A DNA stretch of 16,509 bases from Bacteroidota bacterium (GTDB taxonomy: Bacteria; Bacteroidota; Ignavibacteria; Ignavibacteriales; Melioribacteraceae): NCBI GenBank assembly GCA_023447335.1, contig JAEXOD010000104.1, positions 1-16,509 of the forward strand, given 5' to 3'. Positions 1 to 7,070 of this stretch are shown piece by piece. The notes under the pieces were generated by a model. That model was given only the letters and a program-made list of their open reading frames with translations, made no database searches and was not told the origin of the DNA. Position numbers and translations under genes: made by a program. Every line of letters starts with the position of its first letter. Position 1 is the stretch's first letter.

Positions 1-59
1 TCATTTAATGTTCCGATATGTCGTTTTTCAAAATTGTCTGTTATCCTCAATTCTTTCAT
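1..59 (-). CDS. gcvP: Glycine dehydrogenase (glycine cleavage P-protein), N-terminal fragment
   Basis: Only the first 19 codons are in the window; the gene continues past the left edge. The fragment starts at an ATG (59-57) and contains Phe10-x-x-Arg13-His14-Ile15-Gly16, the F-x-x-R-H-I-G signature found near the start of glycine cleavage P-proteins, which decarboxylate glycine with pyridoxal phosphate and pass the aminomethyl group to the H-protein lipoyl arm. The signature sits close to the N-terminus, as expected for the family. It lies 64 bases downstream of purE on the same strand, so it may be read from the purK-purE transcript or from its own promoter in the A+T-rich gap; there is only a weak Shine-Dalgarno-like GAG. 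The short length makes the call provisional, but I know of no better match for this motif. Confidence 0.6.
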   Translation of the reverse strand, partial: MKELRITDNFEKRHIGTLN

Positions 60-123
60 GTTTGACTCAAATTATTATTTGAAAAATAAAATTTAATGAA
101 ATTTGTCTATATAAAAAAGTGTA

Positions 124-612
124 CTAATATGCTAGTGCATCATTTTTTTTAATTGACTCTTGATAAATAGAATTCATATAGTCAGTTATTTTTTGCATTA
201 GTACCGAATCAGATAAAGCTAATATTTTCACAGCCAATAAACCTGCATTTTTAGATTGGTTTATACCTACTGTTGCAACAGGAACCCCTGTAGGCATCTG
301 TACAATTGAAAGAAGTGAATCTAATCCATTTAAAGCTTTACTTTGAACAGGAACTCCGATAACGGGTAATTCGGTATATGAAGCAGTCATTCCGGGTAAA
401 TGTGCAGCACCCCCAGCTCCGGCAATTATAACTTTTACGCCTCTTTCTTTTGCACTTTTCGAATATTCTGCCATATAACTTGGTGTTCTATGTGCGCTTA
501 CAATTTTCACTTCAAACGATAATGAAAATTGTTTACAAATATCTATTGCGCCTTGCATTGCGGAAAGATCTGAATCACTTCCCATTATTATTCCTACTAA
601 AGGTTGTTGCAT
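124..612 (-). CDS. purE: N5-carboxyaminoimidazole ribonucleotide mutase, class I PurE
   Basis: This 162-residue protein has the normal length and motifs of class I PurE, which moves the carboxylate of N5-CAIR to C4 to give CAIR in de novo purine synthesis. Visible landmarks are GSDSD (residues 11-15) in the phosphate-binding loop, SAHRTP (39-44) with the conserved catalytic-type His41, and AGAGGAAHLPGM (64-75). The 95-115 stretch (NGLDSLLSIVQMP, then GVPVATV) is also typical. The protein is cytosolic and works directly after PurK, whose gene lies immediately upstream on the same strand. The start is supported by AAGGA at 624-620, seven bases from the ATG, and that site overlaps the purK stop codon, so the two are probably translationally coupled. 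Nothing is unusual about the sequence. Confidence 0.97.
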   Translation of the reverse strand: MQQPLVGIIMGSDSDLSAMQGAIDICKQFSLSFEVKIVSAHRTPSYMAEYSKSAKERGVKVIIAGAGGAAHLPGMTASYTELPVIGVPVQSKALNGLDSLLSIVQMPTGVPVATVGINQSKNAGLLAVKILALSDSVLMQKITDYMNSIYQESIKKNDALAY

Positions 613-619
613 CTATATA

Positions 620-625
620 TCCTTA
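620..625 (-). promoter_or_regulatory. purE ribosome binding site overlapping the purK stop codon
   Basis: On the minus strand the purK stop TAA (625-623) forms the first bases of TAAGGA, so the purE Shine-Dalgarno core AAGGA shares bases with the stop codon and lies 7 bases before the purE ATG. This arrangement suggests that ribosomes ending purK help start purE. Confidence 0.75.
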
Positions 626-1747
626 AATATTTGCCAATTCTTCTATTTTTTCTGCTCTATTTAATAAATCTTGAACGTTATCACCAATTATCGTAATATG
701 TCCCATTTTTCTTCCGATCCTGCTTTCGGATTTACTATATAAATGTAAACTTATATCGGGATCAGCCAACACTGCGTCATAATTTAACAGCTCCCCAACT
801 CCGTTTCTTTTTCCTAATAAATTAATCATCACTGCGCATGGTTTTTTCATTTCTGTTGAACCTAATGGTAAACTTAGTATAGAACGAACATGGTTTTCAA
901 ATTGTGAAGTAAAACAAGCATCAATTGTATAATGAGCTGAATTATGAGGGCGAGGTGCAATCTCATTAACTAAAATTTTGTTGTCATTTGTTAAAAACAT
1001 CTCAATAGAATAAATGCCATAACCATCTACTGACTTTACACAATTGATTCCGATTTCTTTTGCTTCATCTAATAAAGATTGTTCCATTTTTAAAGGCACT
1101 ATCACCTTTTTACAAATATTATTTTCTTGTATAGTCTCTATTAAGGGATAAAATTTAACTTCACTTTCTGTTCTCACAACGGTAATAGCAAGTTCTTTTT
1201 TAAAGTTAATAAACTCTTCTGCTAATAAAGTAGAATGACGTTTAGTTAATTTGTAAAATGCTTGTTCAAATTCATTTTTATCATTCACAACAGCATTTCC
1301 GTAACCATCATAACCAAGTTTTTTTGATTTCAAAACAAAAGGAAGGCCGATCGATTTTTCAATTTTTTGAAAATCATTAATTGAAATAACTTCAATAAAA
1401 TTTGGTACTTTAATTCCAAAATTTCTGAATGTAGTTTTTTGAATATATTTATCTTGTATTAATGAGATAGTGTTTGAAGATGGAACCACCTTTTTCCCAA
1501 GTTTTTCTAAAAATTCAAGTCGATGAGAATCAACAAATTCACTTTCTAAAGTAATAATATCACACTCATTCGAAAATGCTATTAACATATCATCATTATC
1601 AACCCAACCTTCAAAATCATTTTTAGTCATTAAACCGGCAGGTGAATTTAATTTTTTTTCTAAAATATTTACGCTAAACCCTAACTTATATGCAGCTAAA
1701 GTTGACATCTTGGCAAGCTGACCACCGCCTAATATACCTATTCGCAT
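623..1747 (-). CDS. purK: N5-carboxyaminoimidazole ribonucleotide synthetase (ATP-grasp)
   Basis: This 374-residue ATP-grasp enzyme makes N5-CAIR from AIR, bicarbonate and ATP, the step before PurE. The N-terminal GILGGGQLAKM (4-14) is the usual PurK glycine-rich start. The ATP-grasp lysine and glycine loop is KSKKLGYDGYG (140-150), AEEFINFKKELA (176-187) is the second nucleotide-binding strand, and NEIAPRPHNSAHYT (261-274) carries the metal/carboxylate and substrate residues typical of PurK rather than PurT. Length is normal. The ATG at 1747 has AAGG at 1756-1753, five bases upstream. It is the first gene of a purK-purE unit, and the terminator at 1815-1860 insulates it from the lipoprotein gene upstream, so its promoter should lie in 1748-1814. 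Confidence 0.96.
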   Translation of the reverse strand: MRIGILGGGQLAKMSTLAAYKLGFSVNILEKKLNSPAGLMTKNDFEGWVDNDDMLIAFSNECDIITLESEFVDSHRLEFLEKLGKKVVPSSNTISLIQDKYIQKTTFRNFGIKVPNFIEVISINDFQKIEKSIGLPFVLKSKKLGYDGYGNAVVNDKNEFEQAFYKLTKRHSTLLAEEFINFKKELAITVVRTESEVKFYPLIETIQENNICKKVIVPLKMEQSLLDEAKEIGINCVKSVDGYGIYSIEMFLTNDNKILVNEIAPRPHNSAHYTIDACFTSQFENHVRSILSLPLGSTEMKKPCAVMINLLGKRNGVGELLNYDAVLADPDISLHLYSKSESRIGRKMGHITIIGDNVQDLLNRAEKIEELANI

Positions 1748-1765
1748 TAGTACCTTATTAAAAAT

Positions 1766-1784
1766 AATTTAAATTTAAATTTAA
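1766..1784. repeat. A+T-only tandem/palindromic element upstream of purK
   Basis: The purK leader contains three head-to-tail copies of AATTTA within 1766-1784, which also read as a palindrome (TTAAATTTAAATTTAA). It lies about 20 bases upstream of the purK ATG, in the only space available for the purK promoter. It could be part of an A+T-rich promoter or a regulator site, or chance in A+T-rich DNA. No regulator family can be named from it. Confidence 0.3.
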
Positions 1785-1814
1785 GAAGAATTTTTTAGAT
1801 AGGAAAGCGAAGAT

Positions 1815-1860
1815 AAAAAAAAAGCGAAGTTGAAACACTATTAGAAAAATCAACTTCGCT
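1815..1860 (-). terminator. Intrinsic terminator of the lipoprotein gene
   Basis: The arms 1823-1833 and 1850-1860 are perfect 11-base inverted repeats (AGCGAAGTTGA and its complement) around a 16-base loop. On the minus strand the hairpin is followed directly by a run of eight U, the complement of the A-run at 1815-1822. It lies 35 bases past the stop of the lipoprotein gene and so should end that transcript before purK. The A-run is on one side only, so it is a one-way terminator. Confidence 0.85.
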
Positions 1861-1894
1861 CCGGTAGTCGCGTGTTTTTATATTTATTTTATAA

Positions 1895-2542
1895 TTATTT
1901 TTTATTTATTGAACCAATTCCCGAAACATTATTATTAACACTCTTCGGATTTCCATAATAATTGACAGAACCTACACCGGAAACAGAAGCATCCAATTTC
2001 TCAGTTACAAAAATATCAGCCGAAGCTGTTCCGCTGATTTCAATCTCAACTTCTTTGGATTCTAATTCTTTCGAATCCAAATTACCTGCACCCGATAGAC
2101 TAGCTTTTAGAAAATTTACAGAACCATTTAAAGTTATGTTTCCTGCTCCGCTTAAGTTAATAAAAAAGTTATCATTTTTCAAGTCATTTATTGTTAAATT
2201 ATTAGCTCCTGATAAATTTACTTCAGAAATTGATGGATTTGTGATGTAAATCACAATTTTTTTGGATGATCGTATATTTTTTTTGCTATAAATTGATAAT
2301 TTATTTCCTTTGTTCTCTGTTTTTATATACTTAAGTAAGTTACTTTCTCCTTTAATAGTAAGCTTTGTTGACTCTCCTGTTTCATACATAACATCAAAAG
2401 CTCCTGAGAGCTCTAATACTTCAAACTTTTCAATTTCTCGATTTTCATCAACTATATTTCCGTTTCCTTTTACCCCTACTCGCATACAACCGACAAGACT
2501 GATTGAAAAGAGTAATATTATTGTTAAAATATTTCTGATCAT
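1895..2542 (-). CDS. Head-GIN-domain (DUF2807-like) lipoprotein
   Basis: The protein is 215 residues when started at the ATG at 2542. This start gives a clean lipoprotein signal peptide: positive residues MIRN, a hydrophobic run, and the lipobox Leu-Val-Gly-Cys with the lipidated cysteine at 19. An in-frame ATG 17 codons further up (2593) has no ribosome binding site, whereas AAGGA lies 10 bases before 2542. The mature part resembles the 'putative auto-transporter adhesin, head GIN' family. It holds at least seven Ser-Gly turns (SGAFDV, SGANNL, SGAGNI, SGAGNL, SGTASA, SGVGSV, SGIGSI), mostly about 20 residues apart, which fits a beta-helix ladder. It is probably anchored in the outer membrane or periplasmic face. 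The molecular role of this family is unknown. The gene stands alone, divergent from the triple-AAA+ gene, and ends at a good terminator. Confidence 0.85.
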   Translation of the reverse strand: MIRNILTIILLFSISLVGCMRVGVKGNGNIVDENREIEKFEVLELSGAFDVMYETGESTKLTIKGESNLLKYIKTENKGNKLSIYSKKNIRSSKKIVIYITNPSISEVNLSGANNLTINDLKNDNFFINLSGAGNITLNGSVNFLKASLSGAGNLDSKELESKEVEIEISGTASADIFVTEKLDASVSGVGSVNYYGNPKSVNNNVSGIGSINKK

Positions 2543-2552
2543 AAAGCAAATT

Positions 2553-2557
2553 TCCTT
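2553..2557 (-). promoter_or_regulatory. Ribosome binding site that sets the lipoprotein start
   Basis: AAGGA on the minus strand lies 10 bases before the ATG at 2542. The longer in-frame start at 2593 has only A/T-rich DNA before it, so this site favours the shorter form with the lipoprotein signal. Confidence 0.6.
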
Positions 2558-2593
2558 TTTTATTAAGACGTTTGGATTGATTAAATGTTTCAT

Positions 2594-2687
2594 TTTAATT
2601 TTTAATTTAGTAATTTAATTAATACGTTATTTAGACTTATTTAATGTAATTTAGGTTGTAATTAATTCAAACAATTTTGAGGATTAA
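2594..2687. promoter_or_regulatory. Divergent promoter region between the lipoprotein and triple-AAA+ genes
   Basis: The two genes point away from each other, so this short A+T-rich gap (with the leader up to 2543) must hold both promoters, unless the AAA+ transcript starts further inside the lipoprotein gene. I could not pick out convincing -35/-10 or Bacteroidota-type -33/-7 boxes, and I see no strong hairpin. Position is inferred from gene layout only. Confidence 0.35.
2679..2683 (+). promoter_or_regulatory. Ribosome binding site for a GTG start
   Basis: GAGGA lies four bases before the GTG at 2688. It supports this rare start for the triple-AAA+ gene; no in-frame ATG with a comparable site is seen nearby. 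Confidence 0.6.
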
Positions 2688-5600
2688 GTGAAAGATTCTG
2701 ATTTTGATATATTATTAAATGAAACATATGATAATCTTTGGAACGGCAGATTTAGGATGGCTCTTAATTCTGCTAAAGTTTTATTTGATAGAGATCAGTA
2801 TAATACAGAAATTTGTCTATTATATGCTTGGGCTTTGCTAGAAAACGGGCATCCGCTTAAAGCTATGGAATATATCAATTCTGCAGTTAATTTATCTTCA
2901 GATCCGGCTAAACTTCATTTAATAAGAGGCTATTTACTTTCTCGAATATGTGTATATGAAAATGCTAACAAAGATTTATTAAACTCAGTTACTAAACAAA
3001 AAGAGATGTTATGTTTTACATATCTAAATTATGCAAGAACTTTGGCAGGCATGAAGAAGTATGATGATGCTTTGGCAATATTTGATTCTATCCTGTTTTT
3101 AGATAACGATAAAAAGTACAATAAAATAAAAAATTATTTTTTAATAGCAAAAGATCTTCACTACAATTCCGGGAAAATTAAACAAAAATATGCAGAAAAC
3201 TTGATTTTTGAAGCATCAAATGCCTTAAAATCTAAAGAATATTGGTTTACTTTACTAGTTTGTCAAAAAATATTAGCTCATGAGATAATAACACCCCGAA
3301 TTCAGGGAGATGCCGAATTATTGGAAATTGAAGCCCTAATTTCTCTATTTCAACTTAAACCTGCTTGGGAAAAAGCAAATATCTTAAAATCTAAATATTC
3401 GGGTGATTCAACATTTAAAAACATTTTAAAAGCTCTTGAAAAGTTTAAAGGAATAGAATTTGAAGTTTCTGAAGAATCAGAAAATACACCTGATAAAGCT
3501 GAATCAAAAGTAAACAATGCTCATAAAATCAATGAAACCGAGTTACAAGTTGTAAAAAAATCAAAAGATACAAAATTTACTATAAAACCAATTTTTTATG
3601 TCAATGATTTTGCTGATGTTTTTTCGCTAAATCTATTTAGCTTAACCGAAGAAGAAAACAATGGCGAAAGAATTTATTATTCACAATTTGATAAAGATGA
3701 AATATTTTTTATCGGCGCTGAAGTAATTTTTAATAATCTTTTTTTTGAAATCGAGGATAAAGTTTTACAAGGAACTGCTAAATGGTATCTAAATGATTCT
3801 GTGTTGGGTGAAAATAAATTTAATGTGAACGTAAAGAAAAGTTGGGATTCGGTTATTTTTGTACAAGCTTGGGGTACTAAGCAGAAAAACGGATGGAAAG
3901 CAGGTGTAGCAAAAGTTGAAATATTTATCGAAGGATTTTTAGCTGCCGAAAGAGAATTTGTTATTGGTAATGAATTTATTTTGGATACACAAGTGAATGA
4001 GGAAATTCCGACAGAAAAACCAAACTCACAAATAGAAGAAGAGGAAAATACTTTAGAGGAATTATTAGAAGATTTTAATAAGTTAACCGGACTAAATACT
4101 GTTAAAGATGCTTTAAAAGATTTTACCGCCTATTTAAATTTTATAAATGATAGAAAAAAAATGGGGTTAAAATCACAAGATGATTTATCAATTAATGCGT
4201 TATTTCTTGGTAGTCCCGGCACCGGAAAGACAACAGTTGCAAGGTTATTAGGCAAAATATTTAAAGCAATGGGAATTCTTCCGAAGGGCCATGTTATTGA
4301 AGTGGATAGAGCAGGAATTGTTGGACAATATATCGGTGAAACCGCACAAAAAACTGAAAAAGTAATTAATGATGCAATCGGAGGCGTGCTATTTATTGAT
4401 GAAGCATATACTCTTGTTAAAAAAGGAGGTAGCGGTCAAGATTTCGGTCAAGAAGCAATTGACACATTACTTAAACGTATGGAGGACTTAAAAGGTCAAT
4501 TTGCCGTAATTGCTGCCGGCTATACCGAAGAAATGGAGGATTTCCTAATTTCTAATCCGGGACTTAAATCAAGATTCAATCACAAATTCTTATTCGAAGA
4601 TTATACTCCGGAAGAACTTTATAATATTATTTATTCCCTATTTAATAAAGAAGAATATATTATTGATGATGATGCCCGAGAAGAATTAAAGAAACAATTT
4701 ACGAATTTATATCGATTACGAGATAAAACATTTGGAAACGCTCGTTTAGCAAGAAAGTTGTTTGAAGAATTAAAAATGAGTTTATCACGAAAATATAATT
4801 CATTAAATGATGATGAAAAATCTAAAGAATCATTAATAACTATTACTGTTGAAGATGTTAATTCAGTTTTTAAAACTAATATTAAAAAAGAAGTTGATTT
4901 ACCAATAAATGAAGAACTTTTAAGTGAAGAACTTACAAAACTAAACAATCTTATTGGTTTAGGAAATATAAAAAAAGAAATTAATGATTTGATTAAATTA
5001 GCAAGATACTTTAAGCAACAAGGGATTAATTTAAGAGAAAGATTTTCAGATCACATTTTGTTCTATGGTAATCCCGGTACGGGAAAAACAACCGTAGCAC
5101 GAATTATAAGTAAGATATATTCTGCATTAGGTGTATTACCACGAGGACATTTAATTGAAACAGATAGACAGGGCTTAGTTGCTTCTCATATCGGAGGAAC
5201 TGCAGAAAAAACGACTAATCTAATTAATAAAGCAATTGGCGGCACTTTATTTATTGATGAAGCATATACTCTTATAAAAGGAGGAGAAAATGATTTTGGC
5301 AAAGAATCAATAGATACTCTATTAAAGAGGATGGAGGATGATAGAGGAAAATTTATTGTAATAGCCGCAGGTTATACCGAAGAGATGAAGCAGTTCTTGG
5401 AAAGTAATCCGGGTATGACTTCTCGATTTACGGCTCAATTCACTTTTGAGGATTATACTCCGGATGAGATGTTAAATCTAATAAAGATTTATTCTGCTGA
5501 AAAAGAAACTGAGATAAAAGAAGAAACTTATGAAAGAATTTTAATACATTTTTCTGAATTATATAGAAAAAGAGATAAAAACTTTGGAAATGCTAGAATT

Positions 5601-6584
5601 GTAAGAAATTTATTTAACAAGGCATATCAAAACCATTTATTAAGATTATCTGAATTTAATGATGATAATTGTGAAAATATTGATAAATCTTTAACTGTTG
5701 ATGATTTTTTTGAGAGTGATTCGAAAACCGATAAAAGTAAATATGAGATTCAAATAAATCAAAAAGAATTGGATAAACTTCTGCATGAATTAAATAGTTT
5801 GAAAGGATTAGATACGGTAAAAAATTCTGTAGAAAAATTAATCAACGGTTTGAAAGTTGCAAAACTTAGAAAAGAAAGAGGCTTACAAGTAATGGAGAAG
5901 AGTTTGCATTCGGTTTTTATCGGAAATCCCGGTACCGGAAAAACAACTGTAGCTCGCTTAATTAGCAAAATTTACAAAGAAATGGGGCTTATTGAAAAAG
6001 GACATCTTGTTGAAGTTGATAGAGCCGATTTAGTTGCAGGATATAGCGGACAAACAGCACTTAAAACTGATAACATTATAAAAAAAGCACTTGGCGGTAC
6101 ATTATTTATTGACGAAGCTTATACTTTATCAAGGGGTAGCAGTGATTTTGGGCAAGAAGCAATTGATACATTATTAAAGCGAATGGAAGATTTTAAAGGA
6201 CAATTTATTGTTATTGTTGCCGGTTATACAGAGGAGATGAAAAGATTCATCGAATCAAATCCCGGGTTAAAATCTAGGTTTACAAATAATTTTGTATTTG
6301 AAGATTATTCGCCAAGACAACTTCTTGAAATTTCAAACGATATAGCGGAAGCAAACGGTTATCGATTGGATGAGGGTGCTTTACAATTATTATTAGAAAC
6401 CTTTCATAATTTATATAATAATCGGGATAAAAACTTTGGTAATGCCCGAACTGCTAGAAATATTTTATATAAAGCTATAAGTAATCAAGAAGAACGCATT
6501 GCTAAATTATATAATCACAATGATGAAGATCTTATGACAATTACTTTTGAGGATGTCGAAAATATATCTGAACAAGATTATTAG
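2688..6584 (+). CDS. TPR-like protein with three CbbX/SpoVK-type AAA+ ATPase modules
   Basis: The 1298-residue protein begins at GTG behind GAGGA. Residues 1-256 form a helical, TPR-like solenoid. An acidic/lysine-rich linker follows, then a beta-rich domain (about 297-430) ending in W-x-x-G-(x)4-VEIFI-x-G. Three AAA+ modules follow, each opening with an L-x-x-L-x-GL-x-x-(V/I)-K helix typical of CbxX/CfqX (CbbX, SpoVK) ATPases. Walker A motifs start at 508, 794 and 1079 (GSPGTGKT or GNPGTGKT). Walker B Asp-Glu pairs are 571-572, 857-858 and 1142-1143. Arginine fingers lie in SRF (629, 913, 1197) and sensor 2 is GNAR (686, 970, 1254). All catalytic residues are present in every module, so all could hydrolyse ATP. 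There is no signal peptide, so it is probably cytosolic. CbbX remodels RubisCO and TPR-CbxX proteins (EccA) serve type VII secretion, but no RubisCO or ESX gene is nearby. The substrate is unknown. Confidence 0.93.
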   Translation: MKDSDFDILLNETYDNLWNGRFRMALNSAKVLFDRDQYNTEICLLYAWALLENGHPLKAMEYINSAVNLSSDPAKLHLIRGYLLSRICVYENANKDLLNSVTKQKEMLCFTYLNYARTLAGMKKYDDALAIFDSILFLDNDKKYNKIKNYFLIAKDLHYNSGKIKQKYAENLIFEASNALKSKEYWFTLLVCQKILAHEIITPRIQGDAELLEIEALISLFQLKPAWEKANILKSKYSGDSTFKNILKALEKFKGIEFEVSEESENTPDKAESKVNNAHKINETELQVVKKSKDTKFTIKPIFYVNDFADVFSLNLFSLTEEENNGERIYYSQFDKDEIFFIGAEVIFNNLFFEIEDKVLQGTAKWYLNDSVLGENKFNVNVKKSWDSVIFVQAWGTKQKNGWKAGVAKVEIFIEGFLAAEREFVIGNEFILDTQVNEEIPTEKPNSQIEEEENTLEELLEDFNKLTGLNTVKDALKDFTAYLNFINDRKKMGLKSQDDLSINALFLGSPGTGKTTVARLLGKIFKAMGILPKGHVIEVDRAGIVGQYIGETAQKTEKVINDAIGGVLFIDEAYTLVKKGGSGQDFGQEAIDTLLKRMEDLKGQFAVIAAGYTEEMEDFLISNPGLKSRFNHKFLFEDYTPEELYNIIYSLFNKEEYIIDDDAREELKKQFTNLYRLRDKTFGNARLARKLFEELKMSLSRKYNSLNDDEKSKESLITITVEDVNSVFKTNIKKEVDLPINEELLSEELTKLNNLIGLGNIKKEINDLIKLARYFKQQGINLRERFSDHILFYGNPGTGKTTVARIISKIYSALGVLPRGHLIETDRQGLVASHIGGTAEKTTNLINKAIGGTLFIDEAYTLIKGGENDFGKESIDTLLKRMEDDRGKFIVIAAGYTEEMKQFLESNPGMTSRFTAQFTFEDYTPDEMLNLIKIYSAEKETEIKEETYERILIHFSELYRKRDKNFGNARIVRNLFNKAYQNHLLRLSEFNDDNCENIDKSLTVDDFFESDSKTDKSKYEIQINQKELDKLLHELNSLKGLDTVKNSVEKLINGLKVAKLRKERGLQVMEKSLHSVFIGNPGTGKTTVARLISKIYKEMGLIEKGHLVEVDRADLVAGYSGQTALKTDNIIKKALGGTLFIDEAYTLSRGSSDFGQEAIDTLLKRMEDFKGQFIVIVAGYTEEMKRFIESNPGLKSRFTNNFVFEDYSPRQLLEISNDIAEANGYRLDEGALQLLLETFHNLYNNRDKNFGNARTARNILYKAISNQEERIAKLYNHNDEDLMTITFEDVENISEQDY

Positions 6585-6950
6585 CTATTCTATGTGTTCA
6601 GCAAATGTTAAAATATTACCGATATTATCATAACAAGAAAACTCTTTTGTACCGTAAAAAGTATTTTCTATCGGTTTTATAATTTCAACGTTGTTTTTAA
6701 TTTTATCAAATAGTTTCTGAACATTTTCTACATCCATGTATAGCGAAATGAATTTATTAGTATCATTTCTATCGATACTATCTTTTTGTATCATTAATTC
6801 TACGTCACCGTTTAATAACATAACAAATTCAGGAATTCCTTTTTCCGGAATTTGAGCTATACATGAAAAGCCTAATTCGTTTTTATAAAAATCCATACTC
6901 TTTACAACATCTTTTGAATATAAAATTGGAGTTAATTTTGAAATTTTCAT
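6585..6950 (-). CDS. VOC superfamily (glyoxalase/bleomycin-resistance fold) protein
   Basis: From the ATG at 6950 the protein has 121 residues, the usual size of a single-domain VOC protein. It shows the family pattern: a first strand (KLTPILYSKDVVKSMDFY), then ELGF, an amphipathic helix VENVQKLFDKIK, and a final strand pair YGTKEFSCYDNIGNILTF ending in a Glu, the place of the usual metal ligand. The substrate cannot be told from sequence; VOC members include glyoxalases, dioxygenases and drug-binding proteins. The start is favoured by AAAGG seven bases upstream. However, the frame stays open upstream to an ATG at 7070 and would add a hydrophobic N-terminal segment (see separate entry). The gene follows the short-chain dehydrogenase on the same strand and probably shares its transcript. 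Its stop abuts the stop of the triple-AAA+ gene with no gap. Confidence 0.85.
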   Translation of the reverse strand: MKISKLTPILYSKDVVKSMDFYKNELGFSCIAQIPEKGIPEFVMLLNGDVELMIQKDSIDRNDTNKFISLYMDVENVQKLFDKIKNNVEIIKPIENTFYGTKEFSCYDNIGNILTFAEHIE

Positions 6951-7070
6951 ATATGTACCTTTAGTATTTAATTGTTTTTCTTTTAGTAAATATGATGATA
7001 CTACCCATAACAAACTGATAACTAAAAAGAAAAATAACAAAAACATTATACTACGAATCTTAGGGCTCAT
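6951..7070 (-). other. In-frame hydrophobic extension upstream of the VOC gene
   Basis: The VOC reading frame is open for 40 more codons from an ATG at 7070, which overlaps the last codons of the dehydrogenase gene by 11 bases. These codons would encode MSPKIR, then a run of about 20 hydrophobic residues (FLLFFFLVISLLWVVSSYLL), then a Lys/Gln/Asn-rich spacer: a possible N-terminal membrane anchor. The ribosome binding site before 7070 is weak (only AGAA-type), while the internal start at 6950 has a good one. Either the VOC protein is made in anchored and soluble forms, or this is unused sequence with chance coding character. Confidence 0.35.
6958..6962 (-). promoter_or_regulatory. Internal ribosome binding site for the VOC start
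   Basis: AAAGG on the minus strand lies seven bases before the ATG at 6950, an ideal spacing. It is the main reason for preferring the 121-residue soluble product over the 161-residue product from 7070. Confidence 0.65.

Noticed and set aside
1962..2618. Two plus-strand reading frames opposite the lipoprotein gene (1962-2249 and 2310-2618)
   Set aside because: Their products are Phe/Ser/Pro-rich with no family likeness, as expected from the complement of an A+T-rich gene with a clear lipoprotein signal and repeats on the other strand.
4205..6278. The repeated AAA+ coding segments as a DNA-level tandem repeat or recent duplication
   Set aside because: The modules are alike in protein motifs, but the linkers and codons between them differ widely, so the duplication is old and best described as protein domains.
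2688..6584. Triple-AAA+ protein as a type VII secretion ATPase (EccA) or a RubisCO activase (CbbX)
   Set aside because: The domain type is shared, but there is no WXG100/ESX gene and no RubisCO gene in the window, and both known families have a single AAA+ module. I kept the function open.
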